DNA of 64,000 nucleotides from Natronospira bacteriovora (GTDB lineage Bacteria; Pseudomonadota; Gammaproteobacteria; Natronospirales; Natronospiraceae). Position 1 is the first letter of the stretch. Every line of letters starts with the position of its first letter. The stretch spans positions 1-64,000 of the forward strand of contig NZ_JAVDDT010000009.1 in the NCBI RefSeq assembly GCF_030848495.1. Direction: 5' to 3'. The notes beneath the pieces are model-generated. The model worked only from the letters and a program-made list of their open reading frames with translations, did no database searches and was not told the origin of the DNA. The translations under genes and the position numbers were made by a program. Shown piece by piece: positions 9,899-19,036 of the stretch.

Positions 9899-10624
9899 AT
9901 GCAATCAGCCATCCAGCAACTGGCCGAAGCCATACAGCGATCCCCGCGCGTGGTGGTACTGACCGGCTCCGGCATTTCCGCCGACAGTGGTGTGCCCACC
10001 TTCCGTGATCCCCAGGAAGGCCTGTGGGCGAAGTTCCAGCCACAGGATCTGGCCACGCCGGATGCCTTTCTGCATGATCCCGACTTCGTCTGGCAGTGGT
10101 ATCAGTGGCGGCGCAAGCGCGTGCTGTCGGTGGAGCCGAATGCCGGCCACCGGGCGCTGGCCCGGCTGGCGGAAGTACACCCCTCACTGACTCTGGTCAC
10201 ACAGAACGTGGATGGCCTTCATCAACGGGCCGGGCATCGCGAGGTGATCGAGTTCCACGGCAACATTCATCGCAACCACTGCTTCGACAACGGCCATGAA
10301 GTACGGATCAAGGGGCACCCCGAGAAACCGCCGCGTTGCCCCCTGTGCGAAAGCCTGGCGCGGCCTTCTGTGGTGTGGTTTGGTGAGACCATCCCGGAAC
10401 CGGCCCTGGAACGGGCCGTTGGCGCGGCCCGGCAGGCCGATCTGTTCATTGCCATCGGCACCTCGGCCACGGTCTATCCGGCGGCCGGGCTGGCCGATCT
10501 GGCACGCGGAAACGGTGCCACGATTGCCGAGATCAACCCGGAAGCCACGCAAATGGCCGCGTTGGACATCAGCATCCGAGCCCGCGCCGCCCAGGTGCTG
10601 CCGGCCCTGCTGGAGGAAGGTTGA
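9899..10624 (+). CDS. cobB: Sirtuin-type NAD-dependent protein deacylase
   Basis: A 241-residue sirtuin that removes acyl groups from protein lysines using NAD. Motifs visible in order are GSGISADSG and FRDP for NAD binding, TQNVDGLH, EFHGN with the catalytic His, VVWFGE, and the late GTSATVYPAAGL loop. A YQWR segment resembles the Tyr-x-x-Arg pair of class III (SIRT5/CobB) enzymes that accept succinyl-lysine. The zinc site is unusual: the second CPLC pair is present, but the first pair is reduced to a single Cys in HCFDNGH. I start it at the ATG at 9899 rather than 78 bases upstream, because the extra residues come from repeat DNA. Confidence 0.9.
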   Translation: MQSAIQQLAEAIQRSPRVVVLTGSGISADSGVPTFRDPQEGLWAKFQPQDLATPDAFLHDPDFVWQWYQWRRKRVLSVEPNAGHRALARLAEVHPSLTLVTQNVDGLHQRAGHREVIEFHGNIHRNHCFDNGHEVRIKGHPEKPPRCPLCESLARPSVVWFGETIPEPALERAVGAARQADLFIAIGTSATVYPAAGLADLARGNGATIAEINPEATQMAALDISIRARAAQVLPALLEEG

Positions 10625-10655
10625 ACCCCGGGATTTCTGCCACGGGATCCGAGGC

Positions 10656-11504
10656 TCAATCCCTGGCCACCGGACGCGCGGGATCACGGATCCATTCGCT
10701 CCAGGAACCGGCGTACAGGGCAGAACCACCGAGGCCGGCATATTCCATGGCGAACAGATTATGGCAGGCGGTCACGCCCGAGCCGCACATGTGAACCACG
10801 GTGTTGACCGGCCAGTCACCGATCAATGTCTGGTAGAGGGTCTTGAGCTCGGCGGGTGTTCGCCAGCGGCCCTGTTCATCAAGATTGTGTGCAAAGGGAT
10901 GATTGATGGCGCCCGGGATGTGTCCGGCAACCGGGTCGATCGCTTCCTTCTCACCCCGGAAGCGCTCACCGGAACGGGCATCCAGCAGCAATAGCGCCTG
11001 TTGCCCCAGGCCTCGCTGCAGTGATTCCGTGCTCAGCGAGGGCATGGCCTCACGCTGGCCGCGATAGGTGGTGGGCTCGGTACGGACAGGACCCGTCTCG
11101 ACCACGCCGCCGGCGACACGCCAGGCCTCAAGGCCTCCATCCAGAACCCGGACATTCTGGTGGCCCAGCCATCGCAGCAACCACCAGCAGCGCACCGCAA
11201 AGATACCGCCATCGTTGTCATAGGCGACCAGGGGCTGAGCGGGATGAATGCCACTCCGGCCCAGGGCCATTTCCAGGTCCTCCGGGCGTGGCAGCGGGTG
11301 ACGGCCGGTCTCGGCCGTGATCGTGCCGCTGAGGTCCTGCTCCAGATCCAGGTGAACCGCGCCCGGCAAATGGCCGCTGAGCCAGTCGCGCCGGCCCTGA
11401 AGGTGATCGGCCAGACTGGCCTGACAATCAATGAAGCGGATGTCTTCACCGTCACCGGAGTTTTGCTGAAGCGCTTCGACGCTGACCAGTGGGCTCACGC
11501 TCAT
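10656..11504 (-). CDS. sseA: Thiosulfate/3-mercaptopyruvate sulfurtransferase
   Basis: A 282-residue protein with two rhodanese domains: an inactive N-terminal one (about 10-130) and an active C-terminal one. The catalytic loop is Cys240-Gly-Ser-Gly-Val-Thr, the form typical of 3-mercaptopyruvate sulfurtransferases rather than thiosulfate rhodaneses. It moves sulfane sulfur to acceptors such as thioredoxin or cyanide in the cytoplasm. GGGAG precedes the ATG. It follows the metallopeptidase gene by 9 bp and is probably in the same transcript. It converges on the sirtuin gene. Confidence 0.93.
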   Translation of the reverse strand: MSVSPLVSVEALQQNSGDGEDIRFIDCQASLADHLQGRRDWLSGHLPGAVHLDLEQDLSGTITAETGRHPLPRPEDLEMALGRSGIHPAQPLVAYDNDGGIFAVRCWWLLRWLGHQNVRVLDGGLEAWRVAGGVVETGPVRTEPTTYRGQREAMPSLSTESLQRGLGQQALLLLDARSGERFRGEKEAIDPVAGHIPGAINHPFAHNLDEQGRWRTPAELKTLYQTLIGDWPVNTVVHMCGSGVTACHNLFAMEYAGLGGSALYAGSWSEWIRDPARPVARD

Positions 11505-11513
11505 TTTTGCTCC

Positions 11514-12155
11514 CTACCAGCCCAGCCAGCCCGGGATGCCACCCGCTGGCTGACTGAGTTCACGATCCAATGCCTGCCACTGTGGTTCGAGCCGGCTCAT
11601 CAATGCGCGAAAGCCTGGGCCGTGATTCATGTGACGTGTATGGGCAAGCTCATGCAGGATCAGATAATCACGAACCGCCGGACGATGAAACAGGATGCGA
11701 AAATTGAGACTGATGGTGCCACGCTGCGAACAACTGCCCCATCGGCTGCGCTGATCCCGCACTTGCAAGCGGGCGTACGCCAGCCCGGTCACCTCGGAAA
11801 GCCGGGCAAGCTGCTCCGGCAGATGGTGCCGGGCCCGGTCCATGAGCCAGGGCTTGAGGATGCGCCGCGCCACTCCGGCTTCCGCCGGGCCGGGCAGGAA
11901 AAGCGCCGCATCCTGCTCGCGCAGGCGCTGACGCCCGGGCTCATAGTGCAGTTGCCAGGAACAACCCAGCGCTGGCAGTGACAGCGTCCGTGGTGCGGTG
12001 CATTCGAAGGCCTCGGGCACACGCTGGCGCAGACGGGCCCAGGCCTGCTCCATCCACTCACGCCGGCTGTCCAGAAACGCCCGTCCGGCCGCATCGCTGA
12101 CGCCGCGGGGCAGTACCAGCTCCACCCCGCGCCACGGGCATAGCGCAATCTTCAT
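11514..12155 (-). CDS. YgjP/SprT-like (DUF45) M48-family metallopeptidase
   Basis: A cytoplasmic zinc-peptidase-like protein of about 213 residues. The family signature is clear: RSRWGSCS, then LILHELAHTRHMNHGPGF containing HExxH plus the distal zinc His. Its physiological substrate is unknown. The start is uncertain: family-like sequence (VRWRRSPRARR) extends about a dozen residues upstream of the first plausible ATG at 12155, but no ATG, GTG or TTG is available there before the preceding gene. A rare start codon or a sequence change is possible. It follows the beta-helix lipoprotein gene and precedes sseA. Confidence 0.85.
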   Translation of the reverse strand: MKIALCPWRGVELVLPRGVSDAAGRAFLDSRREWMEQAWARLRQRVPEAFECTAPRTLSLPALGCSWQLHYEPGRQRLREQDAALFLPGPAEAGVARRILKPWLMDRARHHLPEQLARLSEVTGLAYARLQVRDQRSRWGSCSQRGTISLNFRILFHRPAVRDYLILHELAHTRHMNHGPGFRALMSRLEPQWQALDRELSQPAGGIPGWLGW

Positions 12156-12213
12156 GCGCCGGGCCCGGGGGCTGCGACGCCAGCGGACTTCGGGCAGGGG
12201 TTTGTGGCTGCGA

Positions 12214-12933
12214 TCAGGAATCGGGCTCGTCCCCGGTGAAGCGCCGAGGCTCCGCTCCCTTGATCTCGCCGACCGTGGCCGATTCATGCACGTAGAGATC
12301 GACCTCCCGTTCCATGCGAACCTCCCCTTCCACCACGGCATCACGGCCGATCACGATACGCGGAATGCGGTCATGGCCACCCCGGCGAACCGGCCCCACC
12401 TGCAGGTCGCCGGCAAGATGGGCGGCGTTGATCAGGCGAACATCGCCCGTGGTGGTGAGCAGATCGCCTTCGATGCGCGCGGCATCCACGGTAATGGCGC
12501 CATTGATGTTGCTCACCGTGCCGGCAACCACTGTGCCGTTGCCGAAACCGATGGCACCGTTGACCGCGGTGACCTTGCCGCTCACCAGCACATCGCTGCC
12601 CACACGCACGCTTCCGTTCACCGTGGTCAGCGCACCCAGTTCGGCGTTGTCACCCACACGAATGCTGCCGTTGACGGTGTCCGCCGTACCGGCGCTGGCG
12701 CCGGATTCAATGCGGATACCACCATTGACGGTGGAGAGGTTGCCGTTGACCGTGGCGCCCTCGCGCAGGGTGATGGTTCCGTTCACCGACGACAGATTCC
12801 CGTCGTGGTGCTGACCGGCACCCACTTCATGGGATTGATTGACCGATCCACCACAACCCGCGAGAAGGCCAAGCAGAATCAGGCCGGCCATGATGGCCGT
12901 TCCCTGCATAATCCGAGACGTCCTGTTGTTCAT
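12214..12933 (-). CDS. Polymer-forming (bactofilin-like) beta-helix lipoprotein
   Basis: A 239-residue protein with a lipoprotein signal ending in LLAGC (Cys27). Residues 45-205 are a run of about ten imperfect repeats of 17-18 residues carrying a VNGxI or INGAI signature with spaced glycines. This pattern forms a right-handed beta-helix, as in polymer-forming cytoskeletal (bactofilin) domains. Because it is lipidated it should sit on a membrane face in the periplasm or outer membrane, unlike classical cytoplasmic bactofilins. Its function is unknown; a structural or scaffold role is inferred. Confidence 0.85.
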   Translation of the reverse strand: MNNRTSRIMQGTAIMAGLILLGLLAGCGGSVNQSHEVGAGQHHDGNLSSVNGTITLREGATVNGNLSTVNGGIRIESGASAGTADTVNGSIRVGDNAELGALTTVNGSVRVGSDVLVSGKVTAVNGAIGFGNGTVVAGTVSNINGAITVDAARIEGDLLTTTGDVRLINAAHLAGDLQVGPVRRGGHDRIPRIVIGRDAVVEGEVRMEREVDLYVHESATVGEIKGAEPRRFTGDEPDS

Positions 12934-13093
12934 GCGTCGCTCCCCCTGGAGTCATTCGGAACCCGACGGGCTCCACTCGGTCACAGTTTAGAATCCTTTG
13001 TCCGGATGCGATAGTCTCTCTGCCTGGGCTGAGCGCCGCCAGGCACGGTGGCCGCCCTCCCCTGTTTCTTCTGAACCCGCCAAGGAGTGATCC

Positions 13094-16000
13094 ATGCGAT
13101 ATTGCAAGGCTTTGACGCTGGCCGCCGGTTTTGGCCTGGCGACGGCGCTGAGTGCCGCAAGCGCTTCAGCCGACGAGAACGAGGGCTGGGACGTCAACAA
13201 CCCGCCGGGCCCTTCGGAAACCATCCGACTGGATGTCACCGAGGGAACCTGGATGAACCTGGACGTCAGCCCGGACGGTGAAACCATCGTCTTCGATCTG
13301 CTGGGCGACATCTACCGCATGTCGCATTCCGGTGGGGACGCCGAAGCCCTGACCTCCGGCATGGCCTGGAACATGCAGCCGCGCTTCAGCCCGGATGGGA
13401 AATGGATCGCCTTCACCAGCGACCGCAGCGGCGGTGACAATATCTGGATCATGCGCGCCGATGGCTCGGATGCACGCCAGATCACGGACGAGAGCTTCCG
13501 TCTGCTCAACAACCCCACCTGGACCCCGGACGGCGAATACATTGCCGCCCGCAAGCATTTCACCGGTACCCGCTCCCTCGGGGCCGGCGAGATCTGGCTC
13601 TACCATCGCTCCGGCACCAGCGCCGGCATGCAGATGATCGAGCGCCCCAATGACCAGCAGGATCTGAATGAACCGGCCTTCTCGCCCGATGGCCGCTACC
13701 TCTATTTCAGCCAGGACGCCACCGCCGGTGACCTGTTCCAGTACGATAAGGATCCGCATCCCGGTATTTACGACATCCGTCGCCTGGACCGTGAAACCGG
13801 TGAACTGAGCACCTACATCAGCGGCACCGGTGGGGCCATCCATCCGCGCCCTGCTCCGGATGGCGAATCCATTGCCTTCATTCGCCGCGTGGGCGCCAAC
13901 ACGGCCATTTTCGTCAAGGACATCCGTTCCGGCCGCGAACGCATGGTGGTGGATAACCTGGAACGGGACATGCAGGAAATCTGGGCCATCCATGGCGTCT
14001 ACGCCAACATGGCCTGGACTCCGGACAGCGAGCGCCTGATCTACTGGGCCGGCGGCAAGATCCACGAAGTGGATGTGGCCAGCGGCGAGACGGATCAGAT
14101 TGCCTTCCGGGTACAGGACGAGCGGGAGATCCGAACCGCCCAGCGCCCGCCCATCAACCCGGCCCCGGATGAGGTCGAGGCCCGCATGCTACGCTGGGTC
14201 ACTGTCTCCCCCACGGGTGATCAGGTGGTGTATGAATCGCGCGGGCATCTCTACACCCGCAGCCTGCCGAACGGCGAGCCCAGCCGCCTGACTCGTCAGA
14301 ACGACCATTTCGAGTTCTACCCGACCTTTTCCCGTGACGGCCGGCACATTGCCTATGTGAGCTGGAGCGATTCCGATCACGGTGCCGTGCGGGTGATTCG
14401 CGCCCGTGGAGGACGGGAAGGTCGCGTCATCACCGAGGAGCCGGGCCATTATGTGGAGCCCACATTCTCCCCCGATGGCGACACCGTGGTGTTCCGCAAG
14501 CTGTCCGGCAACATGCAGCGTTCGCCCTGGTGGGGCGAGACCACCGGCGTCTTCCGTGCCTCCGCCCGTGGCGGCGACATGGAAAAGATCACCGACGCCG
14601 GCCAGAACCCCCATTTCGGCAAGGACAACGACCGGGTCTTCCTGCTGCGCTACCAGGGCTATGACACCCGCAACCTGGTCAGCGTGAACCTGGACGGTGC
14701 CGAGGAACGCACCCACTTCACCACGACCTGGGCGACCAACTTCCGGGTGTCACCGGACCAGAAATGGGTGGCCTTCCAGGAGCGTTACAACGCCTACGTG
14801 GCGCCCTTTGCGGTGAGTGGTCGGACCATCCAGCTTGGGCCCAACACCCGCGCCCTGCCCCTGCAGCGGGTCTCCCGCGAGGCCGGGGACTATATCCACT
14901 GGTCGGATGAATCGACCCTGCACTGGTCCACCGGCCCCGAACTCTACACCGCGGGCATGGGCAAGGTCTTCGATTTCCTCAATGGAGACCGTGACCAGGC
15001 GGAGATGCCCGTGGCCGATGGCCGTCACATCGCTTACAGCACCCCGGCGGACATCCCCGAGGGTGCCGTGGCCCTGGTGGGCGGCCGCATCATCACCATG
15101 AACGAGAACCTGGACGTCATCGATGACGGCACCGTGGTCGTCGAGCGCAACCGCATCGTGGCGGTGGGTCCGCGGGATGAGGTGGCAATTCCCTCCGGTG
15201 CCCATGTGCGCGATGTCTCCGGCAAGACGGTCATGCCCGGCCTGATCGATGCCCACTGGCATGGTTCCCAGGGCAGCAATCAGATCATCCCGCAGGAGAA
15301 CTGGGTCAACCACGCCAGCCTCACCTTTGGCGTGACCACCTACCACGACCCCTCCAATGACACCCACACGGTGTTCGCGGCGCACGAAATGGGCCGGGCA
15401 GGCAAGATCACCGCTCCGCGCATCTTCTCCACCGGGCGCATCCTGTACGGCGCCACCACCGATTTCACGGTGGAAGTGGACAGTCTGGACGATGCCCGCA
15501 TGCACCTGGAACGTCTGCAGAAGGCCGGTGCCTTCAGCGTCAAGAGCTACAACCAGCCGCGACGTGACCAGCGCCAGCAGGTCATGGAGGCCGCCCGTGA
15601 GCTGGGCATGCATGTGCACCCGGAAGGTGGCGCCCTGTTCCAGCACAACATGAACATGATTCAGGACGGACACACCGGGATCGAGCATTCTCTCAGTCTG
15701 CCCCATACCTATGAGGACGTGCTGCAGTTCTGGGGGCAGACGGATGTGGCCTACACCCCCACCATGGGTGTCGGCTATGGCGGTTTCCGTGGTGAAAACT
15801 TCTGGTATCAGCACACCAATGTGTTCGAACATGAGCGCCTGCTTGGCTTCGTGCCCCGGGAAATCATCGATCCGGTGGCTCGTCGCCGCGCCAAGGTGGA
15901 AGCTGAGGAGTACGTGCATTTCGACATCGCCAACCACTCCCGTCAGCTCATGGACCGGGGTGTTCTGGTGAACATCGGTGCTCACGGTCAGCGGGAAGGC

Positions 16001-16300
16001 CTGGCGGCCCACTGGGAGATCTGGATGTTCGCCCAGGGTGGCATGTCACCCATGGAGGCCCTCAAGACCGCCACCGTCAATCCGGCCGCCTACCTGGGCA
16101 TGGATGAGCATCTGGGCAGCCTGGAGGAAGGCAAGCTGGCTGACGTGATCGTCCTTGAGCGCAATCCCCTGGAGAACATCCGCAATACGGAGTTCGTGGA
16201 TTACGTAATGGTCAACGGCCGTCTCTTCGATGCCCGCACCATGAACCAGATCGGCAATCACCCCCGCGAGCGCGGGCTGTTCTGGTGGGAACGCGACTGA
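13094..16300 (+). CDS. Secreted TolB-like beta-propeller/amidohydrolase fusion
   Basis: A 1068-residue exported protein with a signal peptide (cleavage near ASA-DEN, about residue 27). The first two thirds hold PD40/TolB-type propeller repeats recognised by recurring SPDG-like turns (for example SPDGETIVF, SPDGKWIAF, SPDGRYLYF). From about residue 655 an amidohydrolase domain follows, with GLIDAHWHG, MHVHPEGG, IEHSL and NIGAHGQ metal-site segments and a GSLEEGKLADVIVL C-terminus. Related proteins are common in protein-degrading gammaproteobacteria and are thought to hydrolyse cyclic or acylated dipeptides; the substrate here is unknown. A strong terminator follows at 16323. Confidence 0.93.
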   Translation: MRYCKALTLAAGFGLATALSAASASADENEGWDVNNPPGPSETIRLDVTEGTWMNLDVSPDGETIVFDLLGDIYRMSHSGGDAEALTSGMAWNMQPRFSPDGKWIAFTSDRSGGDNIWIMRADGSDARQITDESFRLLNNPTWTPDGEYIAARKHFTGTRSLGAGEIWLYHRSGTSAGMQMIERPNDQQDLNEPAFSPDGRYLYFSQDATAGDLFQYDKDPHPGIYDIRRLDRETGELSTYISGTGGAIHPRPAPDGESIAFIRRVGANTAIFVKDIRSGRERMVVDNLERDMQEIWAIHGVYANMAWTPDSERLIYWAGGKIHEVDVASGETDQIAFRVQDEREIRTAQRPPINPAPDEVEARMLRWVTVSPTGDQVVYESRGHLYTRSLPNGEPSRLTRQNDHFEFYPTFSRDGRHIAYVSWSDSDHGAVRVIRARGGREGRVITEEPGHYVEPTFSPDGDTVVFRKLSGNMQRSPWWGETTGVFRASARGGDMEKITDAGQNPHFGKDNDRVFLLRYQGYDTRNLVSVNLDGAEERTHFTTTWATNFRVSPDQKWVAFQERYNAYVAPFAVSGRTIQLGPNTRALPLQRVSREAGDYIHWSDESTLHWSTGPELYTAGMGKVFDFLNGDRDQAEMPVADGRHIAYSTPADIPEGAVALVGGRIITMNENLDVIDDGTVVVERNRIVAVGPRDEVAIPSGAHVRDVSGKTVMPGLIDAHWHGSQGSNQIIPQENWVNHASLTFGVTTYHDPSNDTHTVFAAHEMGRAGKITAPRIFSTGRILYGATTDFTVEVDSLDDARMHLERLQKAGAFSVKSYNQPRRDQRQQVMEAARELGMHVHPEGGALFQHNMNMIQDGHTGIEHSLSLPHTYEDVLQFWGQTDVAYTPTMGVGYGGFRGENFWYQHTNVFEHERLLGFVPREIIDPVARRRAKVEAEEYVHFDIANHSRQLMDRGVLVNIGAHGQREGLAAHWEIWMFAQGGMSPMEALKTATVNPAAYLGMDEHLGSLEEGKLADVIVLERNPLENIRNTEFVDYVMVNGRLFDARTMNQIGNHPRERGLFWWERD

Positions 16301-16322
16301 GCTCCTTCCGGCAAAACGAAAA

Positions 16323-16350
16323 ACGGCGGCCCTCGGGCCGCCGTTTTTAT
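16323..16350 (+). terminator. Rho-independent terminator
   Basis: An ACGGCGGCCC / GGGCCGCCGT stem with a 2-base loop and a following TTTTTATTT tract, 22 bp after the amidohydrolase stop. A run of A residues upstream makes it potentially bidirectional for the converging MAPEG gene. Confidence 0.93.
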
Positions 16351-16427
16351 TTGATCTTACTGCGTGTTTCCTACCACCCCCTGCAGGCGCGCATTCATCC
16401 GCGCAATGGCCCAAATTCACCGCCCAA

Positions 16428-16832
16428 CTAACTCAACAATTGGAGCAGACAAACCACGACCAGAATCAGGGTGCAGGCGATTCCAACACAGTAAAAGAGG
16501 AACCGCGGCCAGAACCAGCCGCCAATGTAGCTGGCCATATGCCCCAGCCGTGCCAGGGGGAACAGCACGGCGGCCCAGGCGGTGGCGGCGTTCTGCCAGT
16601 CCAGGGCAATCACCAGCAGCACAAGGGCCGCCCAGGCGGGAAAGTTTTCCTTCAGGTTCTCATGAGCTCGGATGGCACGCTCGCCCCACCGGGGCATTGG
16701 CGGCAGATCCTGTTGATCGCGATTGGAGGCCAGCCAGCCGGTGCCGTAGGTCTGTTGCTTGGCAACGGAGGCGGGGAACCAGGCCAGGGCGAACAGCAGG
16801 CTCGCCCCGACCAGGCCCCAGGCTTCCCACAT
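16428..16832 (-). CDS. MAPEG-family membrane protein
   Basis: A 134-residue inner-membrane protein with four transmembrane segments. The ERAIRAHENLKENFP motif at about 51-65 is the hallmark of the MAPEG family (membrane-associated proteins in eicosanoid and glutathione metabolism). Bacterial members are glutathione transferase-like or of unknown role. The start overlaps the stop of the DUF4389 gene (TGATG), implying coupling of the two membrane proteins. Confidence 0.88.
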   Translation of the reverse strand: MWEAWGLVGASLLFALAWFPASVAKQQTYGTGWLASNRDQQDLPPMPRWGERAIRAHENLKENFPAWAALVLLVIALDWQNAATAWAAVLFPLARLGHMASYIGGWFWPRFLFYCVGIACTLILVVVCLLQLLS

Positions 16833-17251
16833 CAGCGATCGTCTCCGCCGGACGGCGTCGAGCGGCTGCCAGAGGCCGCCCCGGAAGTGGACGAAGCAGT
16901 CTTTTTCTTCTTGCTCGCCTTTTTGCGGGACCGCGAAGTGCCACCGCCCGTTTTGACCGACCCACTGGGCCAGGCATCAAAGGGAAACGGCAGATCTTCC
17001 GAGTTGAAACTCAGGAAACGCAGCACCTGATAACCCCAGGTACTGAGGTTGTCACCGAATGCCCGCAATTGCGCGTTGGGCTGGCCCGCAAAAAGCTGCC
17101 ACAGGAACAACACGAGAATCACCACACCGAAGACAAAGGTGGCAACCCAGGCAAAGAACAGGAAGATGATCATGTAGACCAGGCGCAACCAGGTGGCGCG
17201 TGACTTCACATGCTCCCTGATTTCATCAGGGTCGAACTCGTCAGCCTTCAT
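16832..17251 (-). CDS. DUF4389 membrane protein
   Basis: A 139-residue protein with two adjacent hydrophobic segments (about 20-55), an amphipathic region carrying the family-like RFLSFNSEDLPFPF segment, and a lysine/serine-rich low-complexity tail. The match to DUF4389 is from memory of the family pattern. GGGAGG precedes the ATG at 17251; an upstream in-frame extension was discarded. Function is unknown. It is coupled to the MAPEG gene. Confidence 0.8.
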   Translation of the reverse strand: MKADEFDPDEIREHVKSRATWLRLVYMIIFLFFAWVATFVFGVVILVLFLWQLFAGQPNAQLRAFGDNLSTWGYQVLRFLSFNSEDLPFPFDAWPSGSVKTGGGTSRSRKKASKKKKTASSTSGAASGSRSTPSGGDDR

Positions 17252-17334
17252 GGAACCTCCCGGGTGGTTGTCTTTTGCCAAAAGACTAACACAGGCCCTA
17301 ACATGAGCAAGTTTTTTCGACACTGTGAGCGCGC

Positions 17335-18138
17335 ATGTTCAGCCTATTCAGACACTGGCGCGAGAACCGCCGCCTGGCCCGCCTGCCCGTCACCAGGGCC
17401 GAATGGGAGAACGCCGTGGCGGACTGGTCTGTGGCCCGGCGCTACCAGGGCGCGGATCGGGAGCGTTTGTGCAGGCTGGCCCTGCGTTTTCTTGTGCGAA
17501 AGCGTTTCGAGTCCGGCGGGCAGCTGGAACTGAGCAATCACATGCAGCTACGGGTCGCGACCATGGCCGCGGTGCCGATCCTCAACCTCGGGCTGGACTG
17601 GTACGACAACTTCTATTCCGTGATTCTCTACCCGGCCGAGTTCATCCCCGAGCATGAATACGAGGACGATTTCGGGGTGATACATCGTGATCGTCACCCA
17701 CTCAGCGGTGAGGCCTGGCAACAGGGGCCTGTCATCCTGTCCTGGGAGGATGTTCTCAAGAGCGGCCGGGAACCGGGGTACAACGTGGTCATCCATGAAA
17801 TGGCCCATAAGCTGGACATGCTTCACGATGGGCCCAACGGCTCCCCGCCCCTGCATCGCGGCATGGATCCGGAAGCCTGGCGTCGTGCCTTCACGGAGGC
17901 CTGGCAAGCGCTTGAAGCCCTGGACGAGGCCGGCGAGGAAGAATGGCCCATTGACCCCTATGCCCTGGAGAACCCGGGTGAATTCTTCTCGGTGGTCTGC
18001 GAGGTCTTCTTCGAGACACCGGCCCATCTCAAGCAGCTCTGGCCAGCGGTCTATGCGCAGCTCTGCGCCTTCTACCGCCAGGACCCACTGGCCGAGGCCC
18101 CCGCATCCCACGCCATTCATGGCGCCCTTGAGGCCTGA
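17335..18138 (+). CDS. mtfA: MtfA-type zinc peptidase (M90)
   Basis: A 267-residue cytoplasmic protein. H154-E-M-A-H158 in the VVIHEMAHKLD segment, preceded by a conserved SW(E/D)DV motif and followed by EFFSVVCEVFFE, identifies the M90 family. In E. coli MtfA binds the Mlc repressor and thereby modulates glucose phosphotransferase genes, and it has aminopeptidase activity. Whether an Mlc partner exists here is unknown. It is divergent from the DUF4389 gene. Confidence 0.92.
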   Translation: MFSLFRHWRENRRLARLPVTRAEWENAVADWSVARRYQGADRERLCRLALRFLVRKRFESGGQLELSNHMQLRVATMAAVPILNLGLDWYDNFYSVILYPAEFIPEHEYEDDFGVIHRDRHPLSGEAWQQGPVILSWEDVLKSGREPGYNVVIHEMAHKLDMLHDGPNGSPPLHRGMDPEAWRRAFTEAWQALEALDEAGEEEWPIDPYALENPGEFFSVVCEVFFETPAHLKQLWPAVYAQLCAFYRQDPLAEAPASHAIHGALEA

Positions 18139-18187
18139 TAGAATACCGGCCTTTCGTTTCCAGCCTTTCACCTGACAGCGAGCAACC

Positions 18188-19036
18188 ATGACGGCACTCG
18201 AAACGTCGCCCCATCCGCTGATCGACATCGGCGCCAACCTGACCCACGACAGCTTCGACCATGACCGCGAACAGGTCATCCAGGACGCCGAGGCCGTCGG
18301 TGTGAGCCGGATGATCCTGACCGGCGCCAGCGTCAAGGGCAGCCGCCAGGCCCTGGCCCTCGCCGAGCAGTGGCCGCAACGCTTCTGGAGCACGGCCGGC
18401 GTGCACCCCCACATGGCCAGGCACTATGTGGACGAGACCAATGACATCCTGCGGGGCTTTCTGGCCTCGGAGAAATGCGTCGCCGTGGGCGAATGCGGCC
18501 TGGACTACTTCCGCAACTTCTCCGAACCGGACGATCAGCAGCGAGCCTTCCGGGCGCAGCTGGAGATCGCCTGCGACCTCAACTACCCGGTCTTTCTGCA
18601 TCAACGCGACGCGCACGAGGATTTCCTGGCGATACTGGATGAGTATCTGCCCAGGCTGCCCCATGCCGTGGTGCATTGCTTTACCGGCAGTGGCGAGGAG
18701 CTGGATCACTACATCGAGCGGGATCTCTACGTCGGGATCACCGGCTGGATCTGCGATGAACGCCGCGGCACGCACCTGCGGGACATCGTCGATCGCATAC
18801 CCGACGACCGCATCATGGTGGAAACGGACGCGCCCTATCTCCTGCCCCGGGACCTGAAACCAAAACCATCAACCCGGCGCAACGAACCCAAGTGGCTGCC
18901 CCATGTGCTATTCCGGGTGGCCGAATGCCGTGGCGTCTCCCACGAGACCCTGGCCCGCCAGACAACCGCCAACGCCGAACGCTTTTTTCGACTTGGTGAG
19001 GAAAATCAAATGCGCCGCGAAATGCACGCAAAATGA
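18188..19036 (+). CDS. tatD: TatD-family 3'-5' exonuclease/hydrolase
   Basis: A 282-residue metal-dependent hydrolase with a TIM-barrel fold. The N-terminal IDIGANLTHDSF is the TatD sensu stricto form, which lacks the HxH found in YcfH/YjjV. The GECGLDYFRNF, FLHQRDAHEDF, HCFTGS and ETDAPYL metal-site segments are all present. E. coli TatD is a 3'-5' exonuclease linked to DNA repair; that role is inferred here. The final eight or so codons (RREMHAK and stop) lie inside the left arm of the inverted repeat at 19010-19281, so the repeat seems to have supplied the C-terminus. Confidence 0.92.
   Translation: MTALETSPHPLIDIGANLTHDSFDHDREQVIQDAEAVGVSRMILTGASVKGSRQALALAEQWPQRFWSTAGVHPHMARHYVDETNDILRGFLASEKCVAVGECGLDYFRNFSEPDDQQRAFRAQLEIACDLNYPVFLHQRDAHEDFLAILDEYLPRLPHAVVHCFTGSGEELDHYIERDLYVGITGWICDERRGTHLRDIVDRIPDDRIMVETDAPYLLPRDLKPKPSTRRNEPKWLPHVLFRVAECRGVSHETLARQTTANAERFFRLGEENQMRREMHAK

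Noticed and set aside
12155-12344. N-terminal extension of the DUF45 metallopeptidase to an upstream ATG
   Set aside because: It would overlap the preceding lipoprotein gene by about 130 bp, and most of the added residues look like out-of-frame sequence.
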